DNA of 64,000 bases, taken from Clostridia bacterium (GTDB lineage: Bacteria; Bacillota; Clostridia; Christensenellales; CAG-138). The DNA lies in assembly GCA_017448545.1 (NCBI GenBank), contig JAFSLH010000006.1:62001-126000 (forward strand). The letters are read 5' to 3'. The position numbers and the translations under genes were made by a program. Of this stretch, positions 25,121-34,235 are shown piece after piece (positions within the stretch are counted from its first letter, which is position 1; every line of letters starts with the position of its first letter). Below the pieces are notes generated by a model. It was not told the DNA's origin. It ran no database searches and was given only the letters and a program-made list of their open reading frames with translations.

Positions 25121-26584
25121 TTATGCCAGCTCGAAGGACAGGAAGTCGAATGAGCCCTTGCCTTCGACGGAGAAGTACAGCGCTTCTTTTTTGCCGAGAC
25201 CTTTGGGGAGGTTGCCGCGGAACGATTTCGGATCCCGCGTCGATTCGACCGGGATGCGGCAGACGACGTCGCCTTTTTCCTTCGTGCGAACCGTCACCGC
25301 GCAATCCTTGCCGCAGCCCTGCAGCGTGACAGCGATCGACTCGGTCTCGCGGAGATCGAAATACTTGAAGCCGACCGTGCAGTCCGTGCAGAAGTTCGCT
25401 ACGTACTGATCCGGGCCTTCCTCGCGGTCCTTGCCTTTCTGTGTCAGGAACGGGTTGTCCTTCTTCAGATACTTGATCATCGACATGAACCGTGTGCCGC
25501 TCTTGCCGTAGACGTTGCAGGCGATGTAGGCAGGGTACTTGCCCTTACCCGAAAGCGGCTCGTCGTTCAGACCGCAGGAAGTCATTTCGGCCTGGCAGAA
25601 CTTGCCGTCCTCAAAACGGATGCGCTCGGCGCACGCCTGGCGCGAGGACTGCTTGCGGTTGCTGTGGCGATGGTAGAAGATGTAGTAATTGCCGTTGATT
25701 TCGATCAGAGAACCGTGCGTGTTGCCGGTACACATATGCGCATGGTTCGTGTCCGGCACGCCGGGCAGGCCGACGTCGCCGCAGGAAACGAGGACGCCGC
25801 CGTACTCGAACCCGTGATCGGGATAATCGGATACCGCGTAGCAGAGGTTGTGGCTGTTCAGCGAACTGTAAATGAAATAGTACTTGCCGTTGAACTTGCG
25901 CATCGAGCTTGCTTCGCCGAACGGCTGCGCTTCGTACGGCGTGCCCTTCGCTTCGTCGCCGGTCAGAACGCCCATATAGCGGAGTTCGTCGCCCGAAAGC
26001 ACGGTCAGCATGTCCTTCGGGTCGAGTTCAAAGAACATCGGGCCTTTCTTCGTCGGCTGCGAACCGTCGAGCAGGATCGGGTTCCCGCCGAACGCAAAGC
26101 CGGTGTACAGGTACAGCCGCCCGTCGTCGTCGCGGAGGCAGCCCGGGTCGAACTGGAACGGCTCGCCGCGCTTGCCGATCGGCGTGCCGTCCTTGTACTT
26201 GACGTAACCGTAGAACTCATACTTGCCCGCAGGCGTATCGCAGACCGCGACCGAAATCATTTTGGTTCCGCCCATGAAGTAATAGAGGTAGAACCGTCCG
26301 TCGTCGCCCTGCACCATGTCGGGGGCGGCAAGGCCGTTCGTCACGCGAATGCGCGGCGCGGCGGGATCCTGTTCACGCTTGTAGATGCAGCCGTGGTACG
26401 TCCAGTTGCCAAGATCATCGACCGGCGCAGACCAGCAAACATAATCGCCGAGACAGAAGTTGATGCCGTTGAACAGGTCGTGCGAGCCGTAGATATATAC
26501 CCGCCCGTCCACGATATGCGGTTCGGCGTCCGGCACATACTCCCAACTCGGGAGGTAGGGGTTAAAGGCTTGCTTGGTTTTCAT
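25121..26584 (-). CDS. Glycoside hydrolase family 43 with C-terminal carbohydrate-binding domain
   Basis: 487 residues, cytoplasmic. The five-bladed propeller of GH43 covers about 1-320, with the general base in YVPDAEPHI (D19), the pKa-modulating Asp in GLAAPDMVQ (about 90) and the acid in PFGEASSM (about 223). A beta-sandwich of the CBM6/CBM35 kind fills about 360-487. GH43 enzymes are mostly alpha-L-arabinofuranosidases and beta-xylosidases. The ATG at 26584 follows AAAGGAG. It lies 28 nt after the GH78-like gene, so the two share a transcript. Confidence 0.9.
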   Translation of the reverse strand: MKTKQAFNPYLPSWEYVPDAEPHIVDGRVYIYGSHDLFNGINFCLGDYVCWSAPVDDLGNWTYHGCIYKREQDPAAPRIRVTNGLAAPDMVQGDDGRFYLYYFMGGTKMISVAVCDTPAGKYEFYGYVKYKDGTPIGKRGEPFQFDPGCLRDDDGRLYLYTGFAFGGNPILLDGSQPTKKGPMFFELDPKDMLTVLSGDELRYMGVLTGDEAKGTPYEAQPFGEASSMRKFNGKYYFIYSSLNSHNLCYAVSDYPDHGFEYGGVLVSCGDVGLPGVPDTNHAHMCTGNTHGSLIEINGNYYIFYHRHSNRKQSSRQACAERIRFEDGKFCQAEMTSCGLNDEPLSGKGKYPAYIACNVYGKSGTRFMSMIKYLKKDNPFLTQKGKDREEGPDQYVANFCTDCTVGFKYFDLRETESIAVTLQGCGKDCAVTVRTKEKGDVVCRIPVESTRDPKSFRGNLPKGLGKKEALYFSVEGKGSFDFLSFELA

Positions 26585-26612
26585 AGGCAGCTCCTTTCAA
26601 AATAGTCTGTGT

Positions 26613-28106
26613 TCAGAGAAGGCGGTTTCTCAAGAAATACGAAGGCGTGCAGCTCCATGCGTGGCAGAAGCTGTTCACAATCTTGCCGCCGTAGGGCGAA
26701 GCGTCCGGATCGGCCGGGTTCCAGACTTCGAAAAACGTGTCCGCGCCATAGCGCACCATGCTGCCCCAGTAGGCGAGCAGATGCTCCTTTGCGGCATTTG
26801 GATCGTTGGCTTTGAGCAGCGCTTCCAGCAGATAGTGGTGCAGATACGGCGAGACCATCGGGTACGCCGTCGTGCGGGACAATACGCTATGCAGCGCTTC
26901 TTTCGCTTCGGCTTCGGTCAGCACGCCGCCGAGCGTCAGCCAGACAGCGCTTGCCGGCGCGATCTGCCCGTTGGAAACGCAGCATTGGCCGTCGAAGAAC
27001 CGCTCTTTTGCGGCTGCTCTGCCGCGCTCCAAGGCGTCCCGATACCGTGCCGCCCGCGCGGTATCACCCTGCAGCTCTGCAAGCGTGATGCCAAACGGCA
27101 GCGCATACAGCAGTACGCCCTGTGCGCACGCCGCCTTGTCGAGCCCGATGCACCAGTCGATGAAGGTTGCTTCAACGAATGCGTGATTGACGACGCCGTT
27201 CCCATCGGTCATGGACAGGGTGAGGTCGATCTGCTTTTGCGCAATTTCGTACAGGTCGGAAAGCGTTTCCCGATCGCCGCTTCTTTGGCAGTATTCCGCG
27301 AGCGCAACCGGATAGAACAGCGCATAGTCCGAAAACCAGGTGTCGTCCGCAACCGCCTCGCCGTCCGTAAACAGGCACGCGGCGATCCGATCGTCCGGGA
27401 ATCGTGTTCCCGCAAACAGGTACAGGCAGCGGCGCACCAAATCGAGCCGGTCGAACGTCGCGTAATCCGCAAGCGCCTGCAGCCGGAAGTCGCCGAGCCA
27501 CAGCCGCCGGTCGCGCTTCGGCCCGTCCTCGAACACGTCCTGCATACACTCCGCAAGCGTCTTGACCGCGACCGCGTCGATCCGGTCCAGCATCTCGTCG
27601 CCCGAGCCGAGTGCGGGGACGGAAGCAGCGTCCACCGCCGAAACCGCGCGGCATTCGATCCCTTCCGGCACAACGCGGTACTTGCGCGAAACGTCCAGCA
27701 CCGTCAGCCGCACATACCGGAACGCATACCGTCGCGGCAGCGAAACGACGCAGGGCAGCCTGTCCGCGTGCAGCGTTTCGGTCTGAATCCAGCCCTTGGA
27801 AATCCAACCGTGATAGGCAGCAGGGTCTTCTTCAAACTCGCTGCGCTGTTCTGCAAACTGCACGGTAAAGTACGCCGGCGCGTCGGGATGGCTGCCCGAA
27901 CAGCCGAGCTTTAAGGTCACATACCCGACCCGATGCGTACCGAAATCGTACGTCGCGCTTTCGCCCGCGCCGAGCGATGCGGGAACGTTTCCCGCAAGCG
28001 GCAGCACCATGCGTTCAAGAAGGACAGGCTTTGCCGCCTCGGCCTTTTCGAGCAGGTGTGCGTCATTTTTCGGTATAAAGTTTTCGATGATGGTAAACCG
28101 TTCCAT
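26613..28106 (-). CDS. GH78-like (alpha/alpha)6-barrel glycosidase, short form
   Basis: 497 residues. The central segment DVFEDGPKRDRRLWLGDFRLQA resembles the catalytic segment of GH78 rhamnosidases (DxPxRDERxxWxGD), and the rest looks like six-hairpin barrel repeats ending in FFEVWNP and NSFCHAWSCTPSYFL. The N-terminal beta domains of a full GH78 enzyme are reduced to about 150 residues. Probably a rhamnosidase or related exo-glycosidase; assignment to a precise family needs a profile search. The ATG at 28106 follows AGGA. First gene of a pair with GH43. Confidence 0.75.
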   Translation of the reverse strand: MERFTIIENFIPKNDAHLLEKAEAAKPVLLERMVLPLAGNVPASLGAGESATYDFGTHRVGYVTLKLGCSGSHPDAPAYFTVQFAEQRSEFEEDPAAYHGWISKGWIQTETLHADRLPCVVSLPRRYAFRYVRLTVLDVSRKYRVVPEGIECRAVSAVDAASVPALGSGDEMLDRIDAVAVKTLAECMQDVFEDGPKRDRRLWLGDFRLQALADYATFDRLDLVRRCLYLFAGTRFPDDRIAACLFTDGEAVADDTWFSDYALFYPVALAEYCQRSGDRETLSDLYEIAQKQIDLTLSMTDGNGVVNHAFVEATFIDWCIGLDKAACAQGVLLYALPFGITLAELQGDTARAARYRDALERGRAAAKERFFDGQCCVSNGQIAPASAVWLTLGGVLTEAEAKEALHSVLSRTTAYPMVSPYLHHYLLEALLKANDPNAAKEHLLAYWGSMVRYGADTFFEVWNPADPDASPYGGKIVNSFCHAWSCTPSYFLRNRLL

Positions 28107-28214
28107 ATCGTTCCTGCTTACAATATTTTTACATCGTCATTATAGCAAACAACGTTCCCAAAAGACAGTGATTTACGCAATCGGGCGTTTTCGCATCACG
28201 AACGGTAAATCAGG

Positions 28215-28240
28215 AAAAAAGCCGCCCGTTTTCAGGCGGC
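28215..28240 (-). terminator. Terminator of the two-component operon
   Basis: Minus strand: GCCGCC-TGAAAAC-GGGCGGC followed by TTTTTT, 18 nt after the histidine kinase stop. Confidence 0.88.
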
Positions 28241-28258
28241 AGAAAGAATATAACTGCG

Positions 28259-29581
28259 TCAATCGGCTTGCAGCGGAATCAGGATCGCGAGGTCGAACCA
28301 GCCGTCCGCGCCGTTGATCGAGAACGAGCCGCCGTATTTTTCAACGGTTGCCTGCATGGACTTCAGGCCGTATCCGTGATACCGCTTGTCGCGCTTGGTG
28401 GTCTGCGGCAGCGTATCGCCGTTCACCGGCGTTGCCTCATAGCGGTTTTTCAGCCGGATGCTGAGGAACCCCTTTTGCCGTGAAACGGACAGCAGTACAA
28501 GCCGCTGCTCCGGCTCCCTGACCTGACAGGCCGCTTCGATCGCGTTGTCAATCGCGTTGCCGAACAAGGCGGATAGGTCCATGACGTCCATAAAGTCGAG
28601 CGCGTGCCCGTCGGCTACGACGGTCATCGTAATGCCGTGCTGCTGACAGTCCAGGCTTTTACCGGTCAGGATCGTGTCGAGCACCTCGTTGCCGGTCTTG
28701 TTCTGCGCTTCGAACGCGCGGATATCCTGCTCCATGCGGTCGAGGTATTCGAGTTTCTGACCGGAACCGACCTCGGAACGCAGCAGCGCGATCTGATGCT
28801 TGAGATCGTGATACTTCTGATGGATCAGTTCGTTCGTCTCCTGCCGCACGCGATAGTTTTCATATTGCTGATCGAGAATGTGCTGCAGCGTGTCGCGTTC
28901 CGTGCGGGCGTAGAGATCGCAAAGATGCAGATGGAACGCGAACAGGAACGACATGCCGCCGAGATAGACGATCGTGCGCGTCAGAAAGATCTGTCCCTGC
29001 GATTTGGCGGTGAACGGCGTATCGAGCAGCGTATAGCTCAGCGAACTGAGGATGTATACAAACAGCGCAAACCCGACCGCTGCGAGCACGTTGCCGATCG
29101 AAACGCGCATTCCCCGCATCTCCTTGCGGTGCCGTCGTTCGAGTCCCCAGCAGAGCATAATGATCCCGCCGCCGAGCAGCAGCATCACGGCGATCTCCCA
29201 ATACGGCGCGTATAAAAATGAAAACCGGCTTGCGTAGAACCAATAGATATGCCACGCGAAAGCAACCGCGCTCGCGCCGATGATAAACGCGCGGGCGCAG
29301 TAATAGACCTTGTTTTTCAACGAGATGTCGGAAAAAAACAGGAACGGAACGAGCGTCCAGCCCGCAAACAGCGTCATACCGAGATTGAACGCCATCCCGC
29401 GCAGCGGGGCGATCACGCTGTACAGCGCAATCTGTACGGGCAGCAGCAGAAGGGACAGCAGTGTGACCCAGCGCCGTTTCATTCGCTTGGGCAGCAGCGT
29501 GATGAACAGCAGATCGGACAGCCAATGAAACAGCGCCGTCCAAAGGAACGGAATATCGGTATCGAAATGCAGCTGCGTCAT
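28259..29581 (-). CDS. Sensor histidine kinase, GHKL/AgrC-like family
   Basis: 440 residues. About six membrane helices fill residues 10-215. A dimerisation helix carries the phospho-acceptor in YHDLKHQI (about residue 258), then come the N box LFGNAIDNAIEA and the G box YHGYGLKSM of the HATPase_c_5 (AgrC/LytS-like) type. Such kinases pair with LytTR response regulators and often sense peptides or wall and membrane state. The start overlaps the stop of the response regulator gene by 4 nt (ATGA). Confidence 0.93.
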   Translation of the reverse strand: MTQLHFDTDIPFLWTALFHWLSDLLFITLLPKRMKRRWVTLLSLLLLPVQIALYSVIAPLRGMAFNLGMTLFAGWTLVPFLFFSDISLKNKVYYCARAFIIGASAVAFAWHIYWFYASRFSFLYAPYWEIAVMLLLGGGIIMLCWGLERRHRKEMRGMRVSIGNVLAAVGFALFVYILSSLSYTLLDTPFTAKSQGQIFLTRTIVYLGGMSFLFAFHLHLCDLYARTERDTLQHILDQQYENYRVRQETNELIHQKYHDLKHQIALLRSEVGSGQKLEYLDRMEQDIRAFEAQNKTGNEVLDTILTGKSLDCQQHGITMTVVADGHALDFMDVMDLSALFGNAIDNAIEAACQVREPEQRLVLLSVSRQKGFLSIRLKNRYEATPVNGDTLPQTTKRDKRYHGYGLKSMQATVEKYGGSFSINGADGWFDLAILIPLQAD

Positions 29582-30288
29582 GCGCGGACCTCGTTGATAT
29601 AGCGGTTCAGGGCGTCCAAAAACGCTTTCTTCTTGGCGCGGCTGACCGGCACGATCTTCCCGTCAATGACCGCATCGCCGTCTTTGACGCCGTCCACATG
29701 CGCAAGGTTCACAAGATCGCCCTTGTTGCAGCGGTAGAACGGAAGTCCGGCAAGCGAATCCTCGACTTCTTTCATCGAGCCGATCGCGGAAACGTCGCCG
29801 CTTTTGGTGTGATAGATCAGCGAATGGCTGTGGATTTCGACGTGCAGCAGCTCGTCGGCGTCGATCTTCCGACCGCCCTGCGGGCTGTTGACGAACAGAT
29901 ATGTCTTATCCTTGCGTTTGATCCGCTTGATTGCGCGCTCCATGCACTGCGAAAACGCATAATAGGTCACGGGCTTCAGCACATAATCGAGCGCGCCGAC
30001 CGAATAGCCCTCGATTGCGTATTGCTGCATGTTCGTAATAAAGACGATCACGGTCTCCTCATCGATTGCGCGGATGCGCTTCGCCGCCGTCATGCCATCC
30101 ATGTCCTGCATCTGAATGTCCAGCAGAAGGACGTCGTACTGCCCGCGGTATGCTTCCAGAAGCGCCGCGCCGTCGGCATACACGGCAATCGAAAACTCCT
30201 GTCCGCTTTCCGTTCCGTACCGCGTCAGGTATTCCTTGAGCTGCTTTTGAAACAGCGGCTCATCCTCTGCAATTGCGAATCGAATCAT
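29578..30288 (-). CDS. LytTR-family response regulator
   Basis: 236 residues. The receiver domain has the acidic pair ED (residues 8-9), the phosphorylation site LLLDIQM (D57), and K105-region KPVTYYAF. A LytTR DNA-binding domain spans about 135-236 (HVEIHSHSLIYHT, GLPFYRCNKGDLVNLAHV). LytTR proteins bind paired 9-bp direct repeats spaced 21 bp; a match lies at 30365-30394. The ATG at 30288 follows GGAGGAG. Transcribed divergently from the GH3 operon. Confidence 0.95.
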   Translation of the reverse strand: MIRFAIAEDEPLFQKQLKEYLTRYGTESGQEFSIAVYADGAALLEAYRGQYDVLLLDIQMQDMDGMTAAKRIRAIDEETVIVFITNMQQYAIEGYSVGALDYVLKPVTYYAFSQCMERAIKRIKRKDKTYLFVNSPQGGRKIDADELLHVEIHSHSLIYHTKSGDVSAIGSMKEVEDSLAGLPFYRCNKGDLVNLAHVDGVKDGDAVIDGKIVPVSRAKKKAFLDALNRYINEVRA

Positions 30289-30316
30289 ACGAATACTCCT
30301 CCGGTTTCTAAGTGAT

Positions 30317-30345
30317 ATAGTATCACATTTGCTTCGTAAAAACAA
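30317..30345 (-). promoter_or_regulatory. Promoter of the two-component operon
   Basis: Minus strand: TTGTTT (30340-30345), 17-nt spacer, TACTAT (30317-30322). Confidence 0.7.
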
Positions 30346-30364
30346 GATAAATTACATTGCCTTT

Positions 30365-30394
30365 ACGGTTCGTGCGTCAAAAACGACGGTTCAC
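30365..30394 (+). promoter_or_regulatory. Candidate LytTR operator (direct repeat)
   Basis: ACGGTTCGT at 30365-30373 and ACGGTTCAC at 30386-30394 are direct repeats with a 21-bp period, the spacing of LytTR sites ([TA][AC][CA]GTTN[AG][TG], 12 bp between). They match 8 and 7 of 9 positions. The downstream copy ends 10 bp before the -35 of the GH3 promoter, a typical activator position. Confidence 0.55.
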
Positions 30395-30404
30395 GCACAC
30401 CGTA

Positions 30405-30433
30405 TTGCGCGGCGTTTACGGCTTTGTTACAAT
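30405..30433 (+). promoter_or_regulatory. Promoter of the GH3 operon
   Basis: TTGCGC (30405-30410), 17-nt spacer, TACAAT (30428-30433). The weak -35 fits an activated promoter. Confidence 0.65.
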
Positions 30434-30485
30434 GCAGGCGAGATAAGGGCAAACCCCTATCAAAAAACATTACAGGAGGAGACAC

Positions 30486-33400
30486 ATGAAGACAAACAAA
30501 CTTGCGGCTATCATGCGTGGACTGTGCGCGATCATGGCGGTTCTGTTCGTGATCGCAACGGTCGGAACGACCATTGCGGACGGATACCGCTCCGCGCTGG
30601 ACAGCGTGCTCGGTACGCAGAGCTTCATCACCAACACCGATGAAGACGCGGCCCGATTCAAGAGCGATTACGCCACGATCGAGGAAATGGCTGCAGCAGC
30701 CAAGGACATTGCGGTCCGTGAAGGCGAAGAGGGCACGGTCATCATGAAGAATGACAACAACGTCCTGCCGCTGGCAACGAAGGAAGTCGTGCTGTTCGGT
30801 CTTGCGGCGTATGCGCCGTATCCGTATGCAAGCGGAGACCTGAAAGCCGGCAACGAAGATGCGGTTGACCTCGTTGATGCGCTGGAAGCAGCGGGCATCA
30901 AGGTCAATGAAACCGTTAAGAAGTTCTATCAGGAGAGCATCCTGAACAAGCACATCGAAATGGTTGCGAATATGTGGACCGGTGAAGAAGTCCCGACCGT
31001 TGCGTATGATCACATCTATGTGGCTTCTCCGGGCGATTGGGGCGAGTATCAGGTCGTCGAGGTTCCGCCGACGGAATACACCGCAATGGGTGCCTCCTCC
31101 GATTGGAAGAGCGGAATTGACAAAGCGAACACGACTGCGATTTGTGTCTTTGCACGCGGCGCAGGCGAAGGCAATACCTATAAGCCCGGTTCGGCGATCG
31201 ACTACAGCGGCAACGCGACCGGTGAAGATCCGCTGGCGCTTTCCGCGGACGAACTGGCGGTCATCGACGTTGCGAAGGAAACCTGCTCCAAGGTTCTCGT
31301 TCTGATCAACTCCGGCAACAACATGGTGCTGAAGGAGATCGCGGCGGGTGGCGCGCATGAAGTCGACGGCATCGCCTACATCGGCGTCATCAACGACTAT
31401 CAGTGCACCGGCATCGTGAACGTGCTGACCGGCAAGGTCAACGCGACAGGCGCGCTTCCGGACACCTATGTTGCGGACAACAGCTCGATCCCGGCGGTCG
31501 TCAACTTCGGCGGCGATATGTATGCCGACTACGAGATCATTGCAACCGAGGGCACGGACTCCCGGTATCCCGGCGAAAGCATTGCCAACACCCCCGCGGG
31601 CTCGTTTGGCGGCAGCGCGACCTACAACGGCGGTATGTACATCGTCGAAGCCGAAGGAATCTACGTCGGCTATAAGTACTTTGAGACCCGTTACTATGAC
31701 GCGATCATGAATCCGTCGTTCAACGCTTCCTCCGCCAAGGGCGCGACGCAGGCGGCGAACTGGGATTACGCCAAAGAAGTCCTGTATTCGTTCGGTCACG
31801 GTCTCTCCTACCTCGATTACACGCAGACCATCAAGAGCGTTGAGGTGGACAAGATGCCCGAAGGCAATGTGACTGCGGTCATCGAGGTGAAAAACAACAG
31901 CAATCAGGACGGCAGATTCCTTGCTCAGCTCTATGTGCAGAAGCCGTACACCGAATATGACAAGGCGAACCTCGTCGAAAAGTCGGCGGTTGATTTCCTG
32001 AACTCTGCGAAGGTGGACGTCCCGGCGGGCGGCACAGTCGAAGTCACGATCACGGTTCCTACCAAGTACATTGCTTCTTATGATTACAAGAACGCAAAGA
32101 CCTACATTCTCGACGAAGGCGATTATCTGTTCACTGCGGCGGCCGGTTCGCATGCGGCGGTCAACAACTTCATCGCCAAGCAGGGCGGCACGCCGGACGG
32201 CACGACCGAAAACGGCGCAGTCGTAACCTGGAACCTCGGTTCGTTCGACGACACGACGTTTGCCGTGGAAAACGGCGTGGTCGTCACCAACGTTGCAGAC
32301 GATGCGGACCTCAACTACTGGACCGGCAAGGATACCGTGACTTACCTCTCCCGTCAGGATTGGGACGGCACCTATCCGATCAACTACAACAAAGTCGAAA
32401 TCAAGATCAGCGACAGCCCGAGAAAAGACGAATGGATCAAGGAATTGCAGGGCAGAACCTATGAAATCTCCGACACAGGCGCAGCCGTTGAAGGCTCCGA
32501 TCAGGGCGTTAAGTTCGATGCCACGCAAGTCGGCTACGAGCAGTTCACGAACATCGACGATCCGTACTGGGACAAGCTCACTTCCGAAATCCTGATTGAC
32601 GAAGCGGTCGGCGCGGTCATTCACGGCGGCAGCCGCAGCGATGTACTGACGAATGTTGATAACCCGATTGTCATCCAGAATGAAGGCGTTTCCGGCTTTA
32701 CCGCGGGTTATACCGATGAAGCAACCGGCAAGACCTACAAGTTCAACATTCATTCCCAGACGCTGATGGGCTCCTCCTTCAACCCCGAACTGGCATATGA
32801 ATGGGGCAAAGTCGAAGGCAACTCCGGTCTGTGGCTGAAGCGCTATCATCTCTGGGGCACCGGCCTCACGCAGCGCCGCACGCCGTACAACGGCCGCAAC
32901 TATGAGTACATCTCCGAAGACCCGATGCTGACGAACCGGATCGGTTACGGCATCCTGCAGGGCTGCGCGGACAAGGGTATTCTGAACGGACCGAAGCACA
33001 TGGGCTTCAACGATCAGGAACACAACCGCGGTGGTATCTCGGCGTACATGACCGAGCAGAAGTTCCGCGAAACCGACCTCAGAGGCTTCCAGGGCGCCTT
33101 GGAAGAAGTAGAAGGCTGCCGCGCCGTCATGATCGCGTTCAACCGTATCGGCGCAACGAACGCGGCGCACCACGTCGGCATGCTGCAGAAGATTCTGCGC
33201 GGCGAGTGGGCATACACCGACCTTGTCTCCACCGACATGATGAACAACAAGTACTACTTCAACGCAGAATCCATGGTCATGTCCGGCATCACGCAGGTTG
33301 CGGACTTCGCGACCGAGGATAACCACATCAACCAGGGCGAGGGCGGCGTCGATAAGACATGGGCATACCTCTCCGTAGCTACCGTGAAGAACGACAAAGA

Positions 33401-33611
33401 ACTTGTCGAGCAGGCGCGCCAAAACCTTAGGTATCAGCTCTTCGCTTATGCAAACAGCGCGATCCTGAACGTTTCGACGACAAAGGTTGCGACATGGTGG
33501 GACAATGCGCTGACCGGCGTCAGAACCTGCACGGCAATTCTCGCCTGTGCGGCGGCGCTTGCATGGATCGTTTTGACTGTGCTTCCCGAAAAAAAGAAAG
33601 GAGACAAGTAA
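30486..33611 (+). CDS. Domain-permuted, membrane-anchored glycoside hydrolase family 3
   Basis: 1041 residues. A membrane helix lies at about 8-32 and a second near the C-terminus (about 1010-1032), before a Lys-rich end. The GH3 domains are in swapped order: the C-terminal alpha/beta sandwich comes first (about 70-440), then an Fn3-like domain (about 445-560), an insertion, and last the barrel. The barrel has GPKHMGFNDQEHNRGG (near residue 836; KHxxxNxQE) and the nucleophile in LVSTDMMN (D917). Probably a beta-glucosidase-like enzyme exposed at the surface. The ATG follows AGGAGGAG. Forms a two-gene operon with the small membrane protein; regulated by the divergent two-component pair by inference. 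Confidence 0.9.
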   Translation: MKTNKLAAIMRGLCAIMAVLFVIATVGTTIADGYRSALDSVLGTQSFITNTDEDAARFKSDYATIEEMAAAAKDIAVREGEEGTVIMKNDNNVLPLATKEVVLFGLAAYAPYPYASGDLKAGNEDAVDLVDALEAAGIKVNETVKKFYQESILNKHIEMVANMWTGEEVPTVAYDHIYVASPGDWGEYQVVEVPPTEYTAMGASSDWKSGIDKANTTAICVFARGAGEGNTYKPGSAIDYSGNATGEDPLALSADELAVIDVAKETCSKVLVLINSGNNMVLKEIAAGGAHEVDGIAYIGVINDYQCTGIVNVLTGKVNATGALPDTYVADNSSIPAVVNFGGDMYADYEIIATEGTDSRYPGESIANTPAGSFGGSATYNGGMYIVEAEGIYVGYKYFETRYYDAIMNPSFNASSAKGATQAANWDYAKEVLYSFGHGLSYLDYTQTIKSVEVDKMPEGNVTAVIEVKNNSNQDGRFLAQLYVQKPYTEYDKANLVEKSAVDFLNSAKVDVPAGGTVEVTITVPTKYIASYDYKNAKTYILDEGDYLFTAAAGSHAAVNNFIAKQGGTPDGTTENGAVVTWNLGSFDDTTFAVENGVVVTNVADDADLNYWTGKDTVTYLSRQDWDGTYPINYNKVEIKISDSPRKDEWIKELQGRTYEISDTGAAVEGSDQGVKFDATQVGYEQFTNIDDPYWDKLTSEILIDEAVGAVIHGGSRSDVLTNVDNPIVIQNEGVSGFTAGYTDEATGKTYKFNIHSQTLMGSSFNPELAYEWGKVEGNSGLWLKRYHLWGTGLTQRRTPYNGRNYEYISEDPMLTNRIGYGILQGCADKGILNGPKHMGFNDQEHNRGGISAYMTEQKFRETDLRGFQGALEEVEGCRAVMIAFNRIGATNAAHHVGMLQKILRGEWAYTDLVSTDMMNNKYYFNAESMVMSGITQVADFATEDNHINQGEGGVDKTWAYLSVATVKNDKELVEQARQNLRYQLFAYANSAILNVSTTKVATWWDNALTGVRTCTAILACAAALAWIVLTVLPEKKKGDK

Positions 33612-33612
33612 T

Positions 33613-34089
33613 ATGAATTGCAAGAAACTTCCCGTCGGCGCTTGGATCGCCTGCTGTGCAGCGGTATTGGTGCTCGTCTCCCTGATCGTCTATGCGATCA
33701 ATATCGGGTCCGAGGGCTATTTCCAGGGTGCTTCCATTTCCAATCTCGTACTGTTCCTGATCCTCGCGATCGTTTGCGAACTGGTTGCCGTTGTACTCGG
33801 CCAGTTGGAGCAAAAAGGCGCAGTCGGTAAGGTGCTTGATCTCATTGCAGGCGCTTGCCGGATTGTTGCTCCCGCGCTGATCGCGCTGTGCCTGATCAAC
33901 CTGATCGCGGCGCGCGTCGAAGGGCTCGGCTTCATCTACTTCTCCAACGCAGACGTGGCAAAGGAAGTCCAGACGCCGGCAAACCTGTCGAGTGCAACAG
34001 GCTCCATCGCCGCAATGGTCTGCCTCGGCGTTTCGATGCTTGCAGCAATTGTCGCAGCATTTGTGAACGTCCGGAAAAAGGAAGCATAA
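33613..34089 (+). CDS. Small membrane protein partnered with GH3
   Basis: 158 residues with four predicted membrane helices (about 10-30, 42-62, 75-100, 132-152) and an exposed loop between helices 3 and 4. No motif is recognised. Starts 1 nt after the GH3 stop codon with AAAGGAGA inside the GH3 end, so the two are produced together. It may hold the doubly anchored GH3 enzyme in a membrane complex; this is inference from gene order. Confidence 0.8.
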   Translation: MNCKKLPVGAWIACCAAVLVLVSLIVYAINIGSEGYFQGASISNLVLFLILAIVCELVAVVLGQLEQKGAVGKVLDLIAGACRIVAPALIALCLINLIAARVEGLGFIYFSNADVAKEVQTPANLSSATGSIAAMVCLGVSMLAAIVAAFVNVRKKEA

Positions 34090-34110
34090 CGGCTTGACTG
34101 TTTGAAGACG

Positions 34111-34154
34111 GCGGCGATCGGAGAAGAAGGAATATTCTCCGGTCGCCGCTTTTT
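34111..34154 (+). terminator. Intrinsic terminator of the GH3 operon
   Basis: GCGGCGATCGGAGAA pairs with TTCTCCGGTCGCCGC (one G-U) over a 9-nt loop, followed by TTTTT. Confidence 0.93.
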
Positions 34155-34170
34155 CGTCCCGAAAACGCAC

Positions 34171-34199
34171 TTGACCCGCGCAGAGCCGAGCGATACAAT
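34171..34199 (+). promoter_or_regulatory. Promoter of the MBOAT operon
   Basis: TTGACC (34171-34176), 17-nt spacer, TACAAT (34194-34199). The octamer GATACAAT is repeated 12 bp downstream (34204-34211). Confidence 0.8.
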
Positions 34200-34235
34200 A
34201 AACGATACAATGATAGAAAAAGGAGGGATGCCGCC

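Noticed and set aside
30363..33623. Minus-strand open frame of over 1,000 codons opposite the GH3 gene
   Set aside because: It is the antisense of a real GH3 gene with clear motifs and ribosome site; its protein has no recognisable domain, and GC-rich third positions keep such frames open.
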